Assembly (NCBI GenBank): GCA_036674765.1
Contig: JARVKI010000018.1
Span: 62,001-126,000, forward strand
DNA length: 64,000 nt
Direction of reading: 5' to 3'
DNA from: Seiridium cupressi
Taxonomy: Eukaryota; Ascomycota; Sordariomycetes; Amphisphaeriales; Sporocadaceae
The first letter of the stretch is position 1. The number at the start of each line of letters is the position of its first letter. Of this stretch, positions 24,389 through 34,823 are shown piece by piece. The notes below the pieces were generated by a model, which was given only the letters and a program-made list of their open reading frames with translations, was not told the origin of the DNA and ran no database searches. The position numbers and the translations under genes were made by a program.

Positions 24389-25669
24389 TCATACCTCCCA
24401 TTCCTCCTCAACTTCGTCGTCGTCGTCGGCCGTCTCCTCGGGGGCTAGAGCAGCGAATGACGAGTTGCTCCTCATTGCCGGCTTCGGGTTGTTTCCGTTG
24501 ACGGGGCCCTTAGCCACCGGAGCGGAGACCGGAGTCTGGGCGGTCGACAAGTTGGCAGCCGATAGTGTGGCAGGCTCAGGGGCCAGCTCTTGGGTCTTCT
24601 TGCCCTTCTTGCCCTTCTTAGTGGTAACCTCGTTCCAGGCGGAAGAGTCTTCCAATACTTGGGCTATCTGCTCCTCCTCCGAGGGCAAAGACGACAACCA
24701 CGAGTCTGATCGCTCCTTGGATCCGGTGGCCGCTGGCTTGGGGGTGGACAGAGATGCAGGGACCTCGACTGGCTTCTGTTCGAAGGTGTCCAGAGGCTGA
24801 ATAGGCAAGGGAGTTGACTCGCCGTTGGTCTTTGCGGTCCAGGCATTTTCCTTGTTGGCCACAAATGAAGAGCCATCCTTGGCAGGACGGCCTTCGGCGA
24901 TGCGAGCTCGTCGTCGCTGGGCCTCTTCCAACTTCTTGCGCTCGACTTCTTCCTGCTCCCGCTCCAGCTTCTTACGCTCGGCCTTTAGTCGGTTCTGTCG
25001 CTGCTTCTTTGACTCAACATCATCGGCGGCCTTTTCCTTCTTCGTGATGGGCTTCGAAACACTGTCAGTGTTGGTCAGACGAAGGACGGAGGGTCCCGGC
25101 GAAGTGGCCTCCAACATATCGGATACGCCTGTCTTATCAGCCGGCGCTGCAACCGGAGAAGCAGCAGATGACAGGTCATCATCAGCGTCACCGGCCGCCG
25201 ATGAGGGAGCGGAAGCATTAGCTGCTGGAGTATCGGCCTCTTGGGCTCGCGACTGCTTGACAGATTTCTGCTTCTTCTTTTCGGTCTTGGTGGACGAGAA
25301 CTGGTGGCCAGACTTCAGCTTGGAGAACGACTGGGCGAAGTCCTGATTGGCCTTCTGCTCATCGCGCTTCGCTGCAGCTTCAGCGGTGACATCGTACTCG
25401 CTGGTCGTGGTGGCTGCATTGTCGCTTCGAGATGAGGACGGCTTCGACTTGGGCTTCAGCGCCTTGTCTGCCTTTTTCTTCATGGCAGTCGTCGCGGAAG
25501 CCACATCGCGACCCAAGTCTTGCTTGGCCTGTGATACTGTCTTGGCCGTGGAGGCTCGTTTCCGAGGGTCATTGTAGTAGGTTCGATACCATACGGCGCC
25601 ACCCAGGGCAATGATCAGTGCCCAGCTGGCAGCCGCCTTGACGAAGCTATGGTCCGAAGCAGTATCCAT
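24389..25669 (-). CDS. Lys/Ala/Ser-rich membrane-anchored protein, unknown function
   Basis: A single exon of 426 residues; the ATG at 25669 is the first in frame (the frame upstream has only a TTG). Residues 8-27 (SFVKAAASWALIIALGGAVW) form one likely membrane helix or signal anchor, then the protein is highly charged and low in complexity. Residues about 215-270 are a long Lys/Glu/Arg-rich coiled-coil helix (KKQRQNRLKAERKKLEREQE and on). Near the C-terminus are SSAWNEVTTKKGKKGKK and a very acidic end, DDDDEVEEEWEV. The layout of N-terminal anchor, Lys-rich body and a 'W..V..KK' segment recalls animal LYRIC/metadherin, but I see no alignable domain and do not claim homology. Location at ER or nuclear envelope is an inference. 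Confidence 0.75.
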   Translation of the reverse strand: MDTASDHSFVKAAASWALIIALGGAVWYRTYYNDPRKRASTAKTVSQAKQDLGRDVASATTAMKKKADKALKPKSKPSSSRSDNAATTTSEYDVTAEAAAKRDEQKANQDFAQSFSKLKSGHQFSSTKTEKKKQKSVKQSRAQEADTPAANASAPSSAAGDADDDLSSAASPVAAPADKTGVSDMLEATSPGPSVLRLTNTDSVSKPITKKEKAADDVESKKQRQNRLKAERKKLEREQEEVERKKLEEAQRRRARIAEGRPAKDGSSFVANKENAWTAKTNGESTPLPIQPLDTFEQKPVEVPASLSTPKPAATGSKERSDSWLSSLPSEEEQIAQVLEDSSAWNEVTTKKGKKGKKTQELAPEPATLSAANLSTAQTPVSAPVAKGPVNGNNPKPAMRSNSSFAALAPEETADDDDEVEEEWEV

Positions 25670-27644
25670 GATTGCTGTGCTGTCGTGGCCGAAGAATTGT
25701 GCACAGAGCGACAAAAAAACCGATGGACGACGGACGGCGGAAGCGCGAGGGTGGTGGTGATACGAGGGTCCCAGCTAGCGCTTGCCTCCCTGGCAATGGC
25801 CGAATGGCAAGTGACAATGGAAGCCGTGGAATGGACGGCTAGCTGAGGCAAAGTCGGATCTATCCGCGCGATGCGTTTTGAGCTGAGATGATCAAGCAGT
25901 GAAGGAGACCAAAAGCTTGAACGACGGGTGTTGAGGTAGGGAAAGGGGAAGCGTTAAGCAGTGAACCCCAAGCTAGAGCGGATGTGGGGATGTGGGCAGT
26001 GTCGAGACCACTAGTGTAGATGCGGAGGCTGGTGGGTGATACGAGATCTAAGGGCGAAGCATCGAGAGGCAGCTTCGAGGGGGGGAGGGAAAAGTTTGAA
26101 AAGAGAATTGATCTGGAACAACTGAGATGGAAGCTGTCCAGAGTGCGAACATTACAGTCCAGAGATGAGGTGGAAAGTAGCTCGATGAATGGCGCTTGTT
26201 GAGAAAGTCTTGGCACTGCATTAAATGGGCTGGATGATTGAACAGGTGGCCACTGCCACTGTGCCGGAGCAGCTGAGTCCGCCGGGGGCGCGACGTGCAA
26301 GGTGCAAGCAAGCTGCTGTGGGACTGGGTCTCAGTCTGGGGGCTGGGCCTGCGTCTGCGAATCAGTGGCCCTGCGACTGGCACCGTAAAGGTTACAGCTT
26401 CGAAAGGGGAAACCACTACCACGGTTGACGCTGTGGTTATGGCTGCAACCCCAAACCATGCCAAATTTGTATTTGTCCGTCTAGAGTAGATACACGCTCA
26501 TTGGCTCAGCGCAAGTTGGAGGATATACCCCGTAATCACCAAGAGCTGGTTATCTTATATATACCGCTATGGCTCAGGTAGACGGCAAAGCATAAGGCAT
26601 GGACCCCAATAGTCAGCCCTCAACAGGTATGTGGCTATAACTACCTCCATAGATGCGCGCACGCCCAATAGTAAAGACGCTCGGTTGATGCTGCCGGGGC
26701 CCCGCTAAGCTCTGATCTGCATTCATATCGCGAATGCAACCCCCTGGAGATCTAGAAGGGGAATTCGATTCGTTCTGCGGTAAGGCGTGCATCGACATCT
26801 ACATAGTGCTACAATGTAGTTTGTGTAGAGCCTCCAACAAAATCCCCGTAACTTTTTATTGCCATTCATTTCTATGAGATCATGGCCCATGACCCATGGT
26901 CTGCGTCTGAGAGCCTTGCGTATATACACGGTACAGAAAAAGCAAAACGTTGGAGGGCTCCCAGCACCCGCGTGCGACACAGGCCGCGTGGCTGGTAATG
27001 AATCTTGTTCTTCCTTGATCCCGACAAACTCAGCACGCATTGCTATAAGCTTCGGTCAATGTAAAACCAGCGTGTGACATGCACCTGCAGCCGCCGACCG
27101 GCGGAACGGTCACGGCAGAGTTGAGAGCATGGGAGCTCATCCCTTCCTCCATCTCTGACTATGCGGCAGATGAGGGGTAAATAAATCGGCCCTTGGCAGG
27201 TGCCGATATTGGGAACCTGGAAACCTTCTCGTCGCCGTGAGAACAGTCTATATACTAACAATAACGCTCACGATTGGGGAGCTTCAGTAGTTGCTCTATG
27301 CGCCGTTGAGAAGAAGTAGTAGAAGAGTCACAGGTTATATTCAGTCATTACGAATTGGGCGTAGGAGCTGCCCGGATTTCGCTGGTCACCGGTGGGCTAT
27401 TATAATTGGGTCTCGGGCTTATCGAGCTCCCCCTCCTCTTACAATTTGATTGGAATCTCGACATTGTCTCTCAAGCCTTTCACGTATACTCCCCTGTGTA
27501 TAGGAAAGACTACGACTGTTTTGAATTTTGAAAGCCTCGTCTCAATTTTTTTCTCAAACCAATTTTATATGTATTAGACTGCCCGCGAATTTGAATATCA
27601 TAAACGGTCATTGTGCAAGCTAAGAAAAAAGAAACATAGCAACC
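25670..27644. other. Divergent intergenic region, about 2 kb
   Basis: Lies between the divergent Lys/Ala-rich protein and nucleoside hydrolase genes and should contain both promoters. Several overlapping frames around 25860-26464 lack ATG starts or motifs and are not called. A TATATATA-like run sits near 26555-26562, too far from either start to be assigned. Confidence 0.5.
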
Positions 27645-29118
27645 ATGGCACCTAAGAGTAGAGTCATCTTCGATACCGACCCGGGTATGCAGCCCTGTGC
27701 CTCCGCATGATGAGCATTGCACTAACAAATTATAGGTGTCGATGATATGCTGGCTATGCTCCTGGCCCTGGCATCCTCGCCCGAGGAGATCGAGTTGCTT
27801 ATGATCTCCGTGACCTACGGCAACGTTCCCCTCAAGAGCTGCTTGAAGAACGTTGTGTCCATGTTCAACGTCCTAGACAAGGAATTGGAATGGCGCAGGG
27901 CGCAAGGCAAGCCCGAGGGTTTCGGATCATTGAGGGCATACAAGCCTATCGTAGCCATCGGCCCTGAGCATGCCTTGGAAGAAGAGATCCTGATGGAGGA
28001 TGGATTCCGTGAGTCCAGATGGGGATCATGATTCCACTGCTGGGAAGCTGACGCGAAGAGAACAGACGGCTCGGATGGGTTGCATGGAGTCCATGAGGCT
28101 GTATGTTCCTGAGAACTTTTCAACTGCTACGCGTAAACTGACAGCCCTTTAGCATCCTCATTTGACCCCCGACGAGACGTGGAAGTCCCTGTTCGAAGAC
28201 GGCGTCCCTACGCCAGCCCAAGACCCTTCGTACTACTCCTATTTCAAGCCATCCAAGACACCAGCCCATAAGGAGATCTTGCGTATTCTGAAAGAGGAGC
28301 CTGCGGATACAATTACTATCTGCGCAGTGGGGCCCATGACAAATCTCGCTTTGGCTGCATCAGAGGATCCGGAGACTTTTCTTCGTGCCAAAGAGGTATG
28401 CGTTATGGGCGGCGCAATCGAGGCGCCAGGAAATATTACGCCTGTTGCCGAGTTCAACACGTACGCAGATGCCATTGCGACAGCCCGGGTATTCTCATTG
28501 ACATCTGCTGTTCCATCCTCGACTATGCCCGTCGTCCCCCAGAAAATTGCGAAGCTGCCGCCGTACCCAGAGAATCTATCAAAACGGTTGAGAATTTATC
28601 TATTCCCGCTTGACATTACCACGCCTCATCTGCTAAACCGGGGCCTCTTCTTTGAATCAGTTACACCTCATGTCAAGGAGGGCAGCCCACTCGCGGCATG
28701 GATCAACACCATCATGAGCGGCGTATATAACCAGATTGAAAGAATGGTTGGAAATGACCCGGAGCCTGGTCTTTCCCTCCACGACCCTCTGGTCGTCTGG
28801 TACAATATCACACGCGACGAACCCGGGTGGAAGTTGGCCAAGAACGCACCGGAGGACATCCGCGTCGAGACCTCGGGTCAGTGGACCCATGGCATGCATG
28901 TCTCGGACCAGCGTGGCCGCAAGAGAGCTCCCGGGGCAGGCTCTGCCGTCGGCGTATCCACGGACGCGCAGGGCGCCGGGAATGTGGCTATCGACGAAAT
29001 CCATGGCGACGACTTTGGTTGGTTGAGTGCGAAGAGAGGTAATAGAATCGACAGATGGGTCAGCAGTCCTGGCTTCGATAAGTTTGCGCCGGATCTAATG
29101 AAACGTCTGTTCGGCTGA
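27645..29118 (+). CDS. Inosine/uridine-preferring nucleoside hydrolase
   Basis: Four exons: 27645-27684, 27736-28008, 28066-28100 and 28153-29118, giving 437 residues. The join of exons 1 and 2 creates the family signature IFDTDPGVDDMLAM, whose aspartates bind the catalytic calcium. Further motifs are SVTYGNV, ITICAVGPMTNLALA, VCVMGGAIEAPGNITP followed by AEFNTYADA, and LHDPLVVWY, which carries the conserved His-Asp pair. The enzyme hydrolyses the N-glycosidic bond of nucleosides, feeding salvage of bases and ribose. No signal peptide is present, so it is likely cytosolic. It is longer than the bacterial enzymes (about 310-320 residues), with an insertion near residues 40-130 common in fungal members. 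Exon 3 has only 35 nt but is required to keep frame. Confidence 0.92.
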
Positions 29119-29382
29119 GTAAACAGGCAACGGTCATAGTATAAATTGCAGCCATTTGCCGGCCCATAGAGGTGTCAGCAAAGCGCGGTATTGTGGTATC
29201 ATTAAGGCAAAGGCATACCCTACTCAAATCCCAAGAAATTCTCCTGATCCATGCCAGATCAACCTGAACGCCATCCTATGCAATGTGCTGAGTTCGGCGC
29301 GCTAAGGCGTGTACTTCGTCTAGTTTCTCCCCTCCTTCGGCCTTTGCTTCCTCCTTGCACCCAAGCGCAGATCCAAGGCCGT

Positions 29383-29831
29383 TTAGCTGTGCTTAGTTGT
29401 CCCGATAGGCGCTCCCCTGACTTGTGACCAGTTGATTTCGTTCTCGATCTTCTCATCCACCAAGCCCACGACGCAGACGTTGTCGCCTCTGACTATGTAC
29501 AGCCCCAGCGGGACTTCTTCGGAATCCTCAGCATCATCTGTACTGCGGATGACTCGTTCCAGGGCACTCGATAAGACCTGTAGAGTTTGGTTGTGATTAG
29601 CGAGGCCGGGCTTTGAATCTGCTCGGGCCAGGGACACGCACCAGATTGGTCAACTGATCGAAGCTCTCGAGCTTGCCAACGAGCATTCGTGAATCAACGG
29701 TCAACACCACCACCTTCTCTACCGAGCTGTCAGAATCCAGGTTGTAAGCTCAAAGATTCGCGGGGCATGTCGCATGCTTGCTGGAGGGGGGGTTGGAACT
29801 TACTCCCAATGTAACTCGCAAGATTGGACAT
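29383..29831 (-). CDS. LSM8: U6 snRNA-associated Sm-like protein LSm8
   Basis: Three exons on the minus strand: 29804-29831, 29642-29718 and 29383-29577, giving 99 residues (human LSm8 has 96). The product begins MSNLASYIGKKVVVLTVDSR and continues MLVGKLESFDQLTNLVLSSA (Sm1 motif with the conserved D and N) and LGLYIVRGDNVCVVGLVDE (Sm2 motif, IRG-type). LSm8 defines the nuclear LSm2-8 ring that binds the 3' end of U6 snRNA and supports splicing. The acceptor chosen for intron 1 (CGGTAG at 29719-29724) is the only nearby one that keeps frame. The 28-nt first exon is too short to stand out on its own. The gene is convergent with the nucleoside hydrolase, 264 bp apart. Confidence 0.93.
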
Positions 29832-31322
29832 CTTGACGGCGCAGCGGGAGCCGCAGAGCAAGTCAGAAGGATAGCGGTTTCTGCAATGTCATACAAAGAA
29901 GCCGGGTATGGGAAAGCGCGTCCTCGGATTGTAAAGGTGAGCTCGATTGCGCTTGTGTCCTCTCGGGCACTGATCAACTTAGCTTGAGCTCAGAGCTTTA
30001 GAGGTATAAAGTGCATAGAATTGGATGCATCGGATTAAGTTGGGGCCGGCTGCGGGTGCGCTGTTAGTGTGAAGCACCGACCACAGCCTATCCAAAGGCG
30101 ACCGCTCAGGGGAAGAGCATTGATCCTCGACGAGAGGCCTCGTATGGGATGAACACCAATATGTCACGACGGAGAGGGCGGGGAATACAGTGTAAGTTAG
30201 CGCTTCAAGAAGATATCCCAGTCGTTCTGTTCATATGAGCCTACTTCTATTGCGCTACACTAGATCTCCCGGCAGCCCTTGAGTTATCATGATCCTACTC
30301 AATGAGCCAACATCATCCTTTCGGCCCAATGGTCAATGCAGCAAACACCAACTGCCGATTCATAATATTTAAGGTATAGGGATCGTAGGGGCCGACTCGG
30401 CTTTGCACTAGGTTACGCTCCTTTGACCATACCTAGCAGCTCGGTACTACCCTGGCACAGGAACCGCGAGTTTAGGCGGCATCGCATGGATGTTCTTTTA
30501 CTCGTTCTGGGCATGTTCAGGCACATGTTTTGGTCCTGGGTGAAGTGCTGGCCAATCATATGTGGATAGTCCCAATCTATATTGAAACAAAGCGCAGGGC
30601 GGAAGACTCGGTGTTTCATGCGCCAGGCGTGACAGCTGAGGTGCCAAGGCGATTGGCTCCTGTCAAGGCCCTGAGCCGTCTAGCAGCCCCCACATCCTCC
30701 CCACCTCAGCTCAAGACTTGCGCCTATACGACACCTGACAGACTCAGGGGAAGATGGCTCACGATCCAGCGTCGCCTGGGGGCCGCTCAAGTTCGCCTTG
30801 AGGATTGTGATAAAACCAACAGTCGCAAGGGAGTGCATTTCCTTCCTTCCACTCGGCTTCGCTTTGTTACTCACAGCATTCATTGTCCTCGTGTCGGTTT
30901 CCCAATAACCTCCGTGTCAACCGGCCCAGCCCGCCTTTAAGTCATTCCTTTCTTTTGCCATTCATTCTTCTCGTCTAGACGACGACGTCCTTCCTTGTTG
31001 ATACCGAGGAAACCATTTAAGGTTCTGCATCCTGGCACGTACTTGGGCAAGGCAAAAAATCACAATAACAGTCTTCCCCCTCATTGTTGCTGTTACCGTT
31101 ACGCAACGACAAAGGACCAGCATTGCCCCAGCTATAAAGCAAAGGTGGGGTCTGATACACTTACCACCTCTCTTTGGACCGGGAAGCATCGTCACTCATT
31201 CAGACACTCTCACCTCTCCAAACCTATATTATAAATAAGGATCGTTTGACACGCTCTCTGGGAACACGTTCATTGGCAATCCAGCAAAACTCAACAGCAC
31301 AAAAAGTCATCATTCATCCACA
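29832..31322. other. Divergent intergenic region with promoter of the secreted protein gene
   Basis: About 1.5 kb between LSM8 (minus) and the secreted lysozyme-like gene (plus). No additional gene is supported. It is pyrimidine-rich over the last 450 bp, as is common upstream of strongly expressed fungal genes. Confidence 0.55.
31230..31237 (+). promoter_or_regulatory. TATA box of the secreted lysozyme-like gene
   Basis: A perfect TATAAATA lies about 86 bp before the ATG at 31323. It is followed by a C/A-rich leader, the usual layout of highly expressed secreted-protein genes in filamentous fungi. Confidence 0.6.
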
Positions 31323-31961
31323 ATGAAGTACTCTCAGATCGCCGCCTCTCTTCTCTTGGTCTGCAGCGCAGTCGCCGCTCCTCTTGACGGCACTTCCAAC
31401 GTCGAGGCTCGTGATGGCAGCGCTGCATCCATCGTTTCCGCGATTGTGTCCAGTACCGCCTCGTGCGCAGCCACGGACACGGAATGCCGGACCCCTGCTC
31501 AGGCCGCTCCTTACCTGATCGCCGCCATGTCCAAGTACGGCATCACCAACACCGGTGAGATCGCCGGTGTGCTGGCCCTCATGGCCTTTGAGTCTGTAGA
31601 CTTCAAGTACAAGCACAACATCTCGCCGGGCCGTCCGGGTCAGGGCACTGCCAACATGCAGATGTTTGACTACAACCTCGAGTACGCCCAGTCGATCACG
31701 GAGTTGTCGGCCAAGGTCTCTGCTCTGGGTACCATCACCACAGATGACCAGAAGAACCAGCTCCTGGCGCTCGTGACGGATGACAACTACAACTTCGGCT
31801 CGGGCCCCTGGTTTTACACGACCAAGTGTGCTAGCGCCCGCTCGGCGCTCCAGCAGGGCACAGATGCCGGCTTCGCGGCGTACATGTCGTGCGTCGGTGT
31901 CACCGTTACGGATGATCGCAGTGCTTACTGGACGAGGGCGAAGCAGGCTTTTGGCCTCTAG
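31323..31961 (+). CDS. Secreted lysozyme-like-fold protein, small
   Basis: Intronless, 212 residues. The N-terminus MKYSQIAASLLLVCSAVAAP is a clear signal peptide cut after about residue 19, followed by a short pro-like segment ending in VEAR. The mature part has a conserved region YGITNTGEIAGVLALMAFES then DFKYKHNISPGRPGQGTANM, typical of a fungal secreted family annotated with a lysozyme-like domain. The glutamate in AFES is a candidate catalytic residue by analogy to lysozyme-type folds. Cysteines around residues 47, 54, 176 and 193 could form two disulfides. It is probably extracellular and could act on chitinous or bacterial polysaccharide; this is inferred from fold class, no activity is known to me. 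A TATA box sits upstream, and the alpha-amylase gene is convergent 366 bp downstream. Confidence 0.85.
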   Translation: MKYSQIAASLLLVCSAVAAPLDGTSNVEARDGSAASIVSAIVSSTASCAATDTECRTPAQAAPYLIAAMSKYGITNTGEIAGVLALMAFESVDFKYKHNISPGRPGQGTANMQMFDYNLEYAQSITELSAKVSALGTITTDDQKNQLLALVTDDNYNFGSGPWFYTTKCASARSALQQGTDAGFAAYMSCVGVTVTDDRSAYWTRAKQAFGL

Positions 31962-32327
31962 AGGGACATGTTTTTCTGGGCTAGATCAGCACGTATGAGG
32001 CGTTTTTTGGTGTTCTTCAGGCAGTAGGGCACAGGGCATGGGCGTTGGATAGGACGCAATGACTACATGAAAAACAAAAGATTTTACTTCTTCATCTTAT
32101 AGTTTATTTCTGTGGGTGAGACTTGATTATCTTGGCTCACACATAACTTTCACATATACATCACGTGTACATACATTGCTTGAACTTGACTTGACTTGAA
32201 TTTTGCTTGTGCTCATTTTAAGTAACTCAGATGCGTATTACCTAACTCAATACAATGCTTGTCGCCCAGGTCAATTTTTTCCATCTTTCGTTTGTTGTGA
32301 CCCTGTTCATGCTCAATTGACTTCCCA
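31962..32327. other. Convergent intergenic region
   Basis: About 366 bp between the stops of the secreted lysozyme-like gene and the alpha-amylase gene. It is AT-rich and should hold both 3' UTRs; no gene is seen. Confidence 0.6.
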
Positions 32328-34823
32328 TCAACTCTGCCAGGTACCAGAAACGACAGCTTGGGCAGCCACACAGCTCGTCGGCACCGTGTAGCTGCGGTTC
32401 GGGTCCGCCTCCCAGGTCACGGTGCCGCTGCTGGCCACGTTGATGAACTTGTACGAGATGGTCGTCCCCGGCGGCAGGCTGATCGTGGCCTCCCAAACCG
32501 GATTGGAGCTGGTGTAGGACGCGGCGCTGAGCGTCACGGCTTTCGTTGTATCCCAGCTTCCGAGGGCGGCGACGCTTCCTACACTGTGATGAGAGACATA
32601 TTAGTCACATGTGAAAAAGAAAAAAAGGGAAGGGGGAATAGAGGAAAGTTCAAGGGGTTAGAGGGGAAGGGGTTTCCTACATCTTGATGGTCTGGCCATA
32701 TGATGTCGTCACCGTCTCACTGAAGGTCACTGGCACCGACGAGCAGGCTGTTGAGGCTATTTTAGTATCGTCAGCAGTCCAATTCTTATGTTCACTGGGT
32801 GCCATTTCAGGATAGAGACTTACTTCCAGCCGGCGCGGTCGTTGTCTTGGTCGCACTGGTTGTCGTTCCACCACCTGCGAAACTGATTAAGGCGTCAACT
32901 CAAAGAGGGCGATCTCAGGGGGTTAAAAGAGACAGAGCGCAGTCTTACCAGTGCTAGTTCCGCAGATCCCGTAGGCCGTGGGCACCAGGATGGCCGGCAG
33001 CGGTCCCACGGTGAGGGTGAGGCTGCCGCTTGAATCGGCGGTGTAGGAGGTGCCGCTGATGACATCGCAGAGGGCCTGACTCGCGGTGAAGCCCGGCACG
33101 GTGGCGGACGAGCTAGTGCCCGCGTTGGTGAATATGCCGTAGACGTCGGCCTTCTTCATGGCGATGACGTGCGAGTCCGAGTAGGTCGGGTACGCTTGGT
33201 AGGAGAGGTAGGTGCTCGACTCGGAGATGGCAGTGCTGCGGATCTTGTTGATGGTCGTGATGAACTGATACAGGTCCGAGTTCGTGTTGTAGCCGGACGT
33301 CCACAGAGGCTCGCGGTTGTTAGGATCGGCGCCGCCTGAATATTGCTGCTCCTGTCCATAGTAGATAATAGGGATACCTAGAATATTATGAGCCTGCGGG
33401 CTGGACAAATGAACAGTAAGGGAGGCTTACCATCTGCTAGTATTGTGAAAGCAATAGCCTATTGTAAGTGTGAGCGGTCATTTGGAGACTCAATAACATG
33501 CGTCTTACGTTCTTGATCAAGTTCTATCACTGAGTGTTAGTGTCTCCGCGTCTGTCTTGTTCTGGAATATGAAGACTTACGGCGTCGCTAGTCAAAGACG
33601 CAAATCGCACCTGATCATGGTTCTCCATGAAAGAGCCGAGGGTGCTAGTTTTCACTGTCTGAAGTCAGAAGATCACTTTTACCTTCTCACATTGCAGAGA
33701 CGTACTTGAACCCTTCAGAGTGTTGATACCATTAACCAGGTCACTAATAGAGCCCGAGGTAGACTGGAAGGCGCGGGTGATCCAGTAGTATCTGTACACT
33801 TATGAGCACTAAAGCCAGTCATATCATAGTGACCGGCTCAACTCACGCCGGGTAGTTCTCGAGGCCATCAATGTAGTTGAGCCAGTCCGGGAAGACGCTT
33901 GGGTCGCCATTGTATACCTCTCCGATGTTGTAAACACCGGAAGCATCGACCCAACCAGGCCAGAACGGTTTCTCTACATGTTTCGTGCTATCCATGCGCA
34001 GGCCGTCGATGCCGTACTTGGAGATGAGTGGCGTGATCCAGTCGTTCCACGTGCTGCGGATACTGTCATCCTCAGTCCGGAGGTCGGGGAGACTGGGCGC
34101 GCTGGTCACCTCCCAGCAGGTTTCGACGGAGGTTTCGCTGCTGTAGTCGATATCGCAGGCAGTGTGGTACTCGCTCTGCTGGTTGAAGGGGTTATAAATG
34201 CTGTAGTCGACGCTACTGGCGGCATTAGGAGAGCCCATATGGTTGGTCACAACGTCGACCATCAAGTACTACAATTTAAGTCAGCATGAGCGAGAACAAC
34301 ACGGGGGAGATGGAAATAATCTACCATTCCCCGCGCGTGTAGCGCATCAGATAGTGCGACCAGGTCATCGGAAGTGCCAAAGTTGGAATTGACAGTGGTG
34401 ATGTCCTGGGCCCAATATCCATGGTACGAAGTTCTGTGAACGTTATTCTTAGCACCTCTACTTTGACTTGAATACCACCACATTCCACGGCACGTACCCT
34501 CCTGAGCCCTCGAGAATGTTTGTAACAATGGGCGAGATCCAGATCTAAGCCGGTGTTAGAACCATATTCATTCTCCTTGTTGTATGTATAGTTCGGCTTA
34601 CAGCAGTGAATCCCATCCCTTGGATATAGTCTAGCTGGTTGATGATTCCTTGCCATGTTCCACCACAATACTGGCTCAAGTTACAGCTAGCAGTGGTCGA
34701 CCCATCCGTACGGGAGAAGCGGTCAGTGATGATCTGGTAGATGGACTGTGATTGCCATTCTGTGGCACTGAGCGCCTGGGCAGCGGTGGCCCAGAGCGCC
34801 GTCAGCAGGCCGTGGAATCGCAT
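32328..34823 (-). CDS. Secreted alpha-amylase, GH13 with CBM20
   Basis: Twelve exons on the minus strand: 34602-34823, 34498-34544, 34325-34433, 33847-34268, 33706-33791, 33581-33654, 33509-33523, 33431-33458, 32949-33377, 32824-32874, 32681-32756 and 32328-32583. All keep frame, giving 604 residues. [20 protein letters not shown] is a signal peptide. The GH13 regions are VDVVTNH (I), GLRMDSTKH with nucleophile Asp219 (II), GEVYNGD with acid/base Glu243 (III) and MENHDQ with Asp309 (IV). After a Thr-rich linker ([16 protein letters not shown]) comes a starch-binding CBM20 from about residue 500, with [20 protein letters not shown] and [10 protein letters not shown]. It is an extracellular endo-acting enzyme on alpha-1,4-glucan. 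Exon 7 is a 15-nt micro-exon encoding NLIKN. I found no clear AmyR CGG-N8-CGG pair upstream. Confidence 0.94.

Noticed and set aside
26048..26464. 138-codon minus-strand frame upstream of the Lys/Ala-rich protein
   Set aside because: First codon is TTG, composition is low in information, and it lies in the divergent promoter region.
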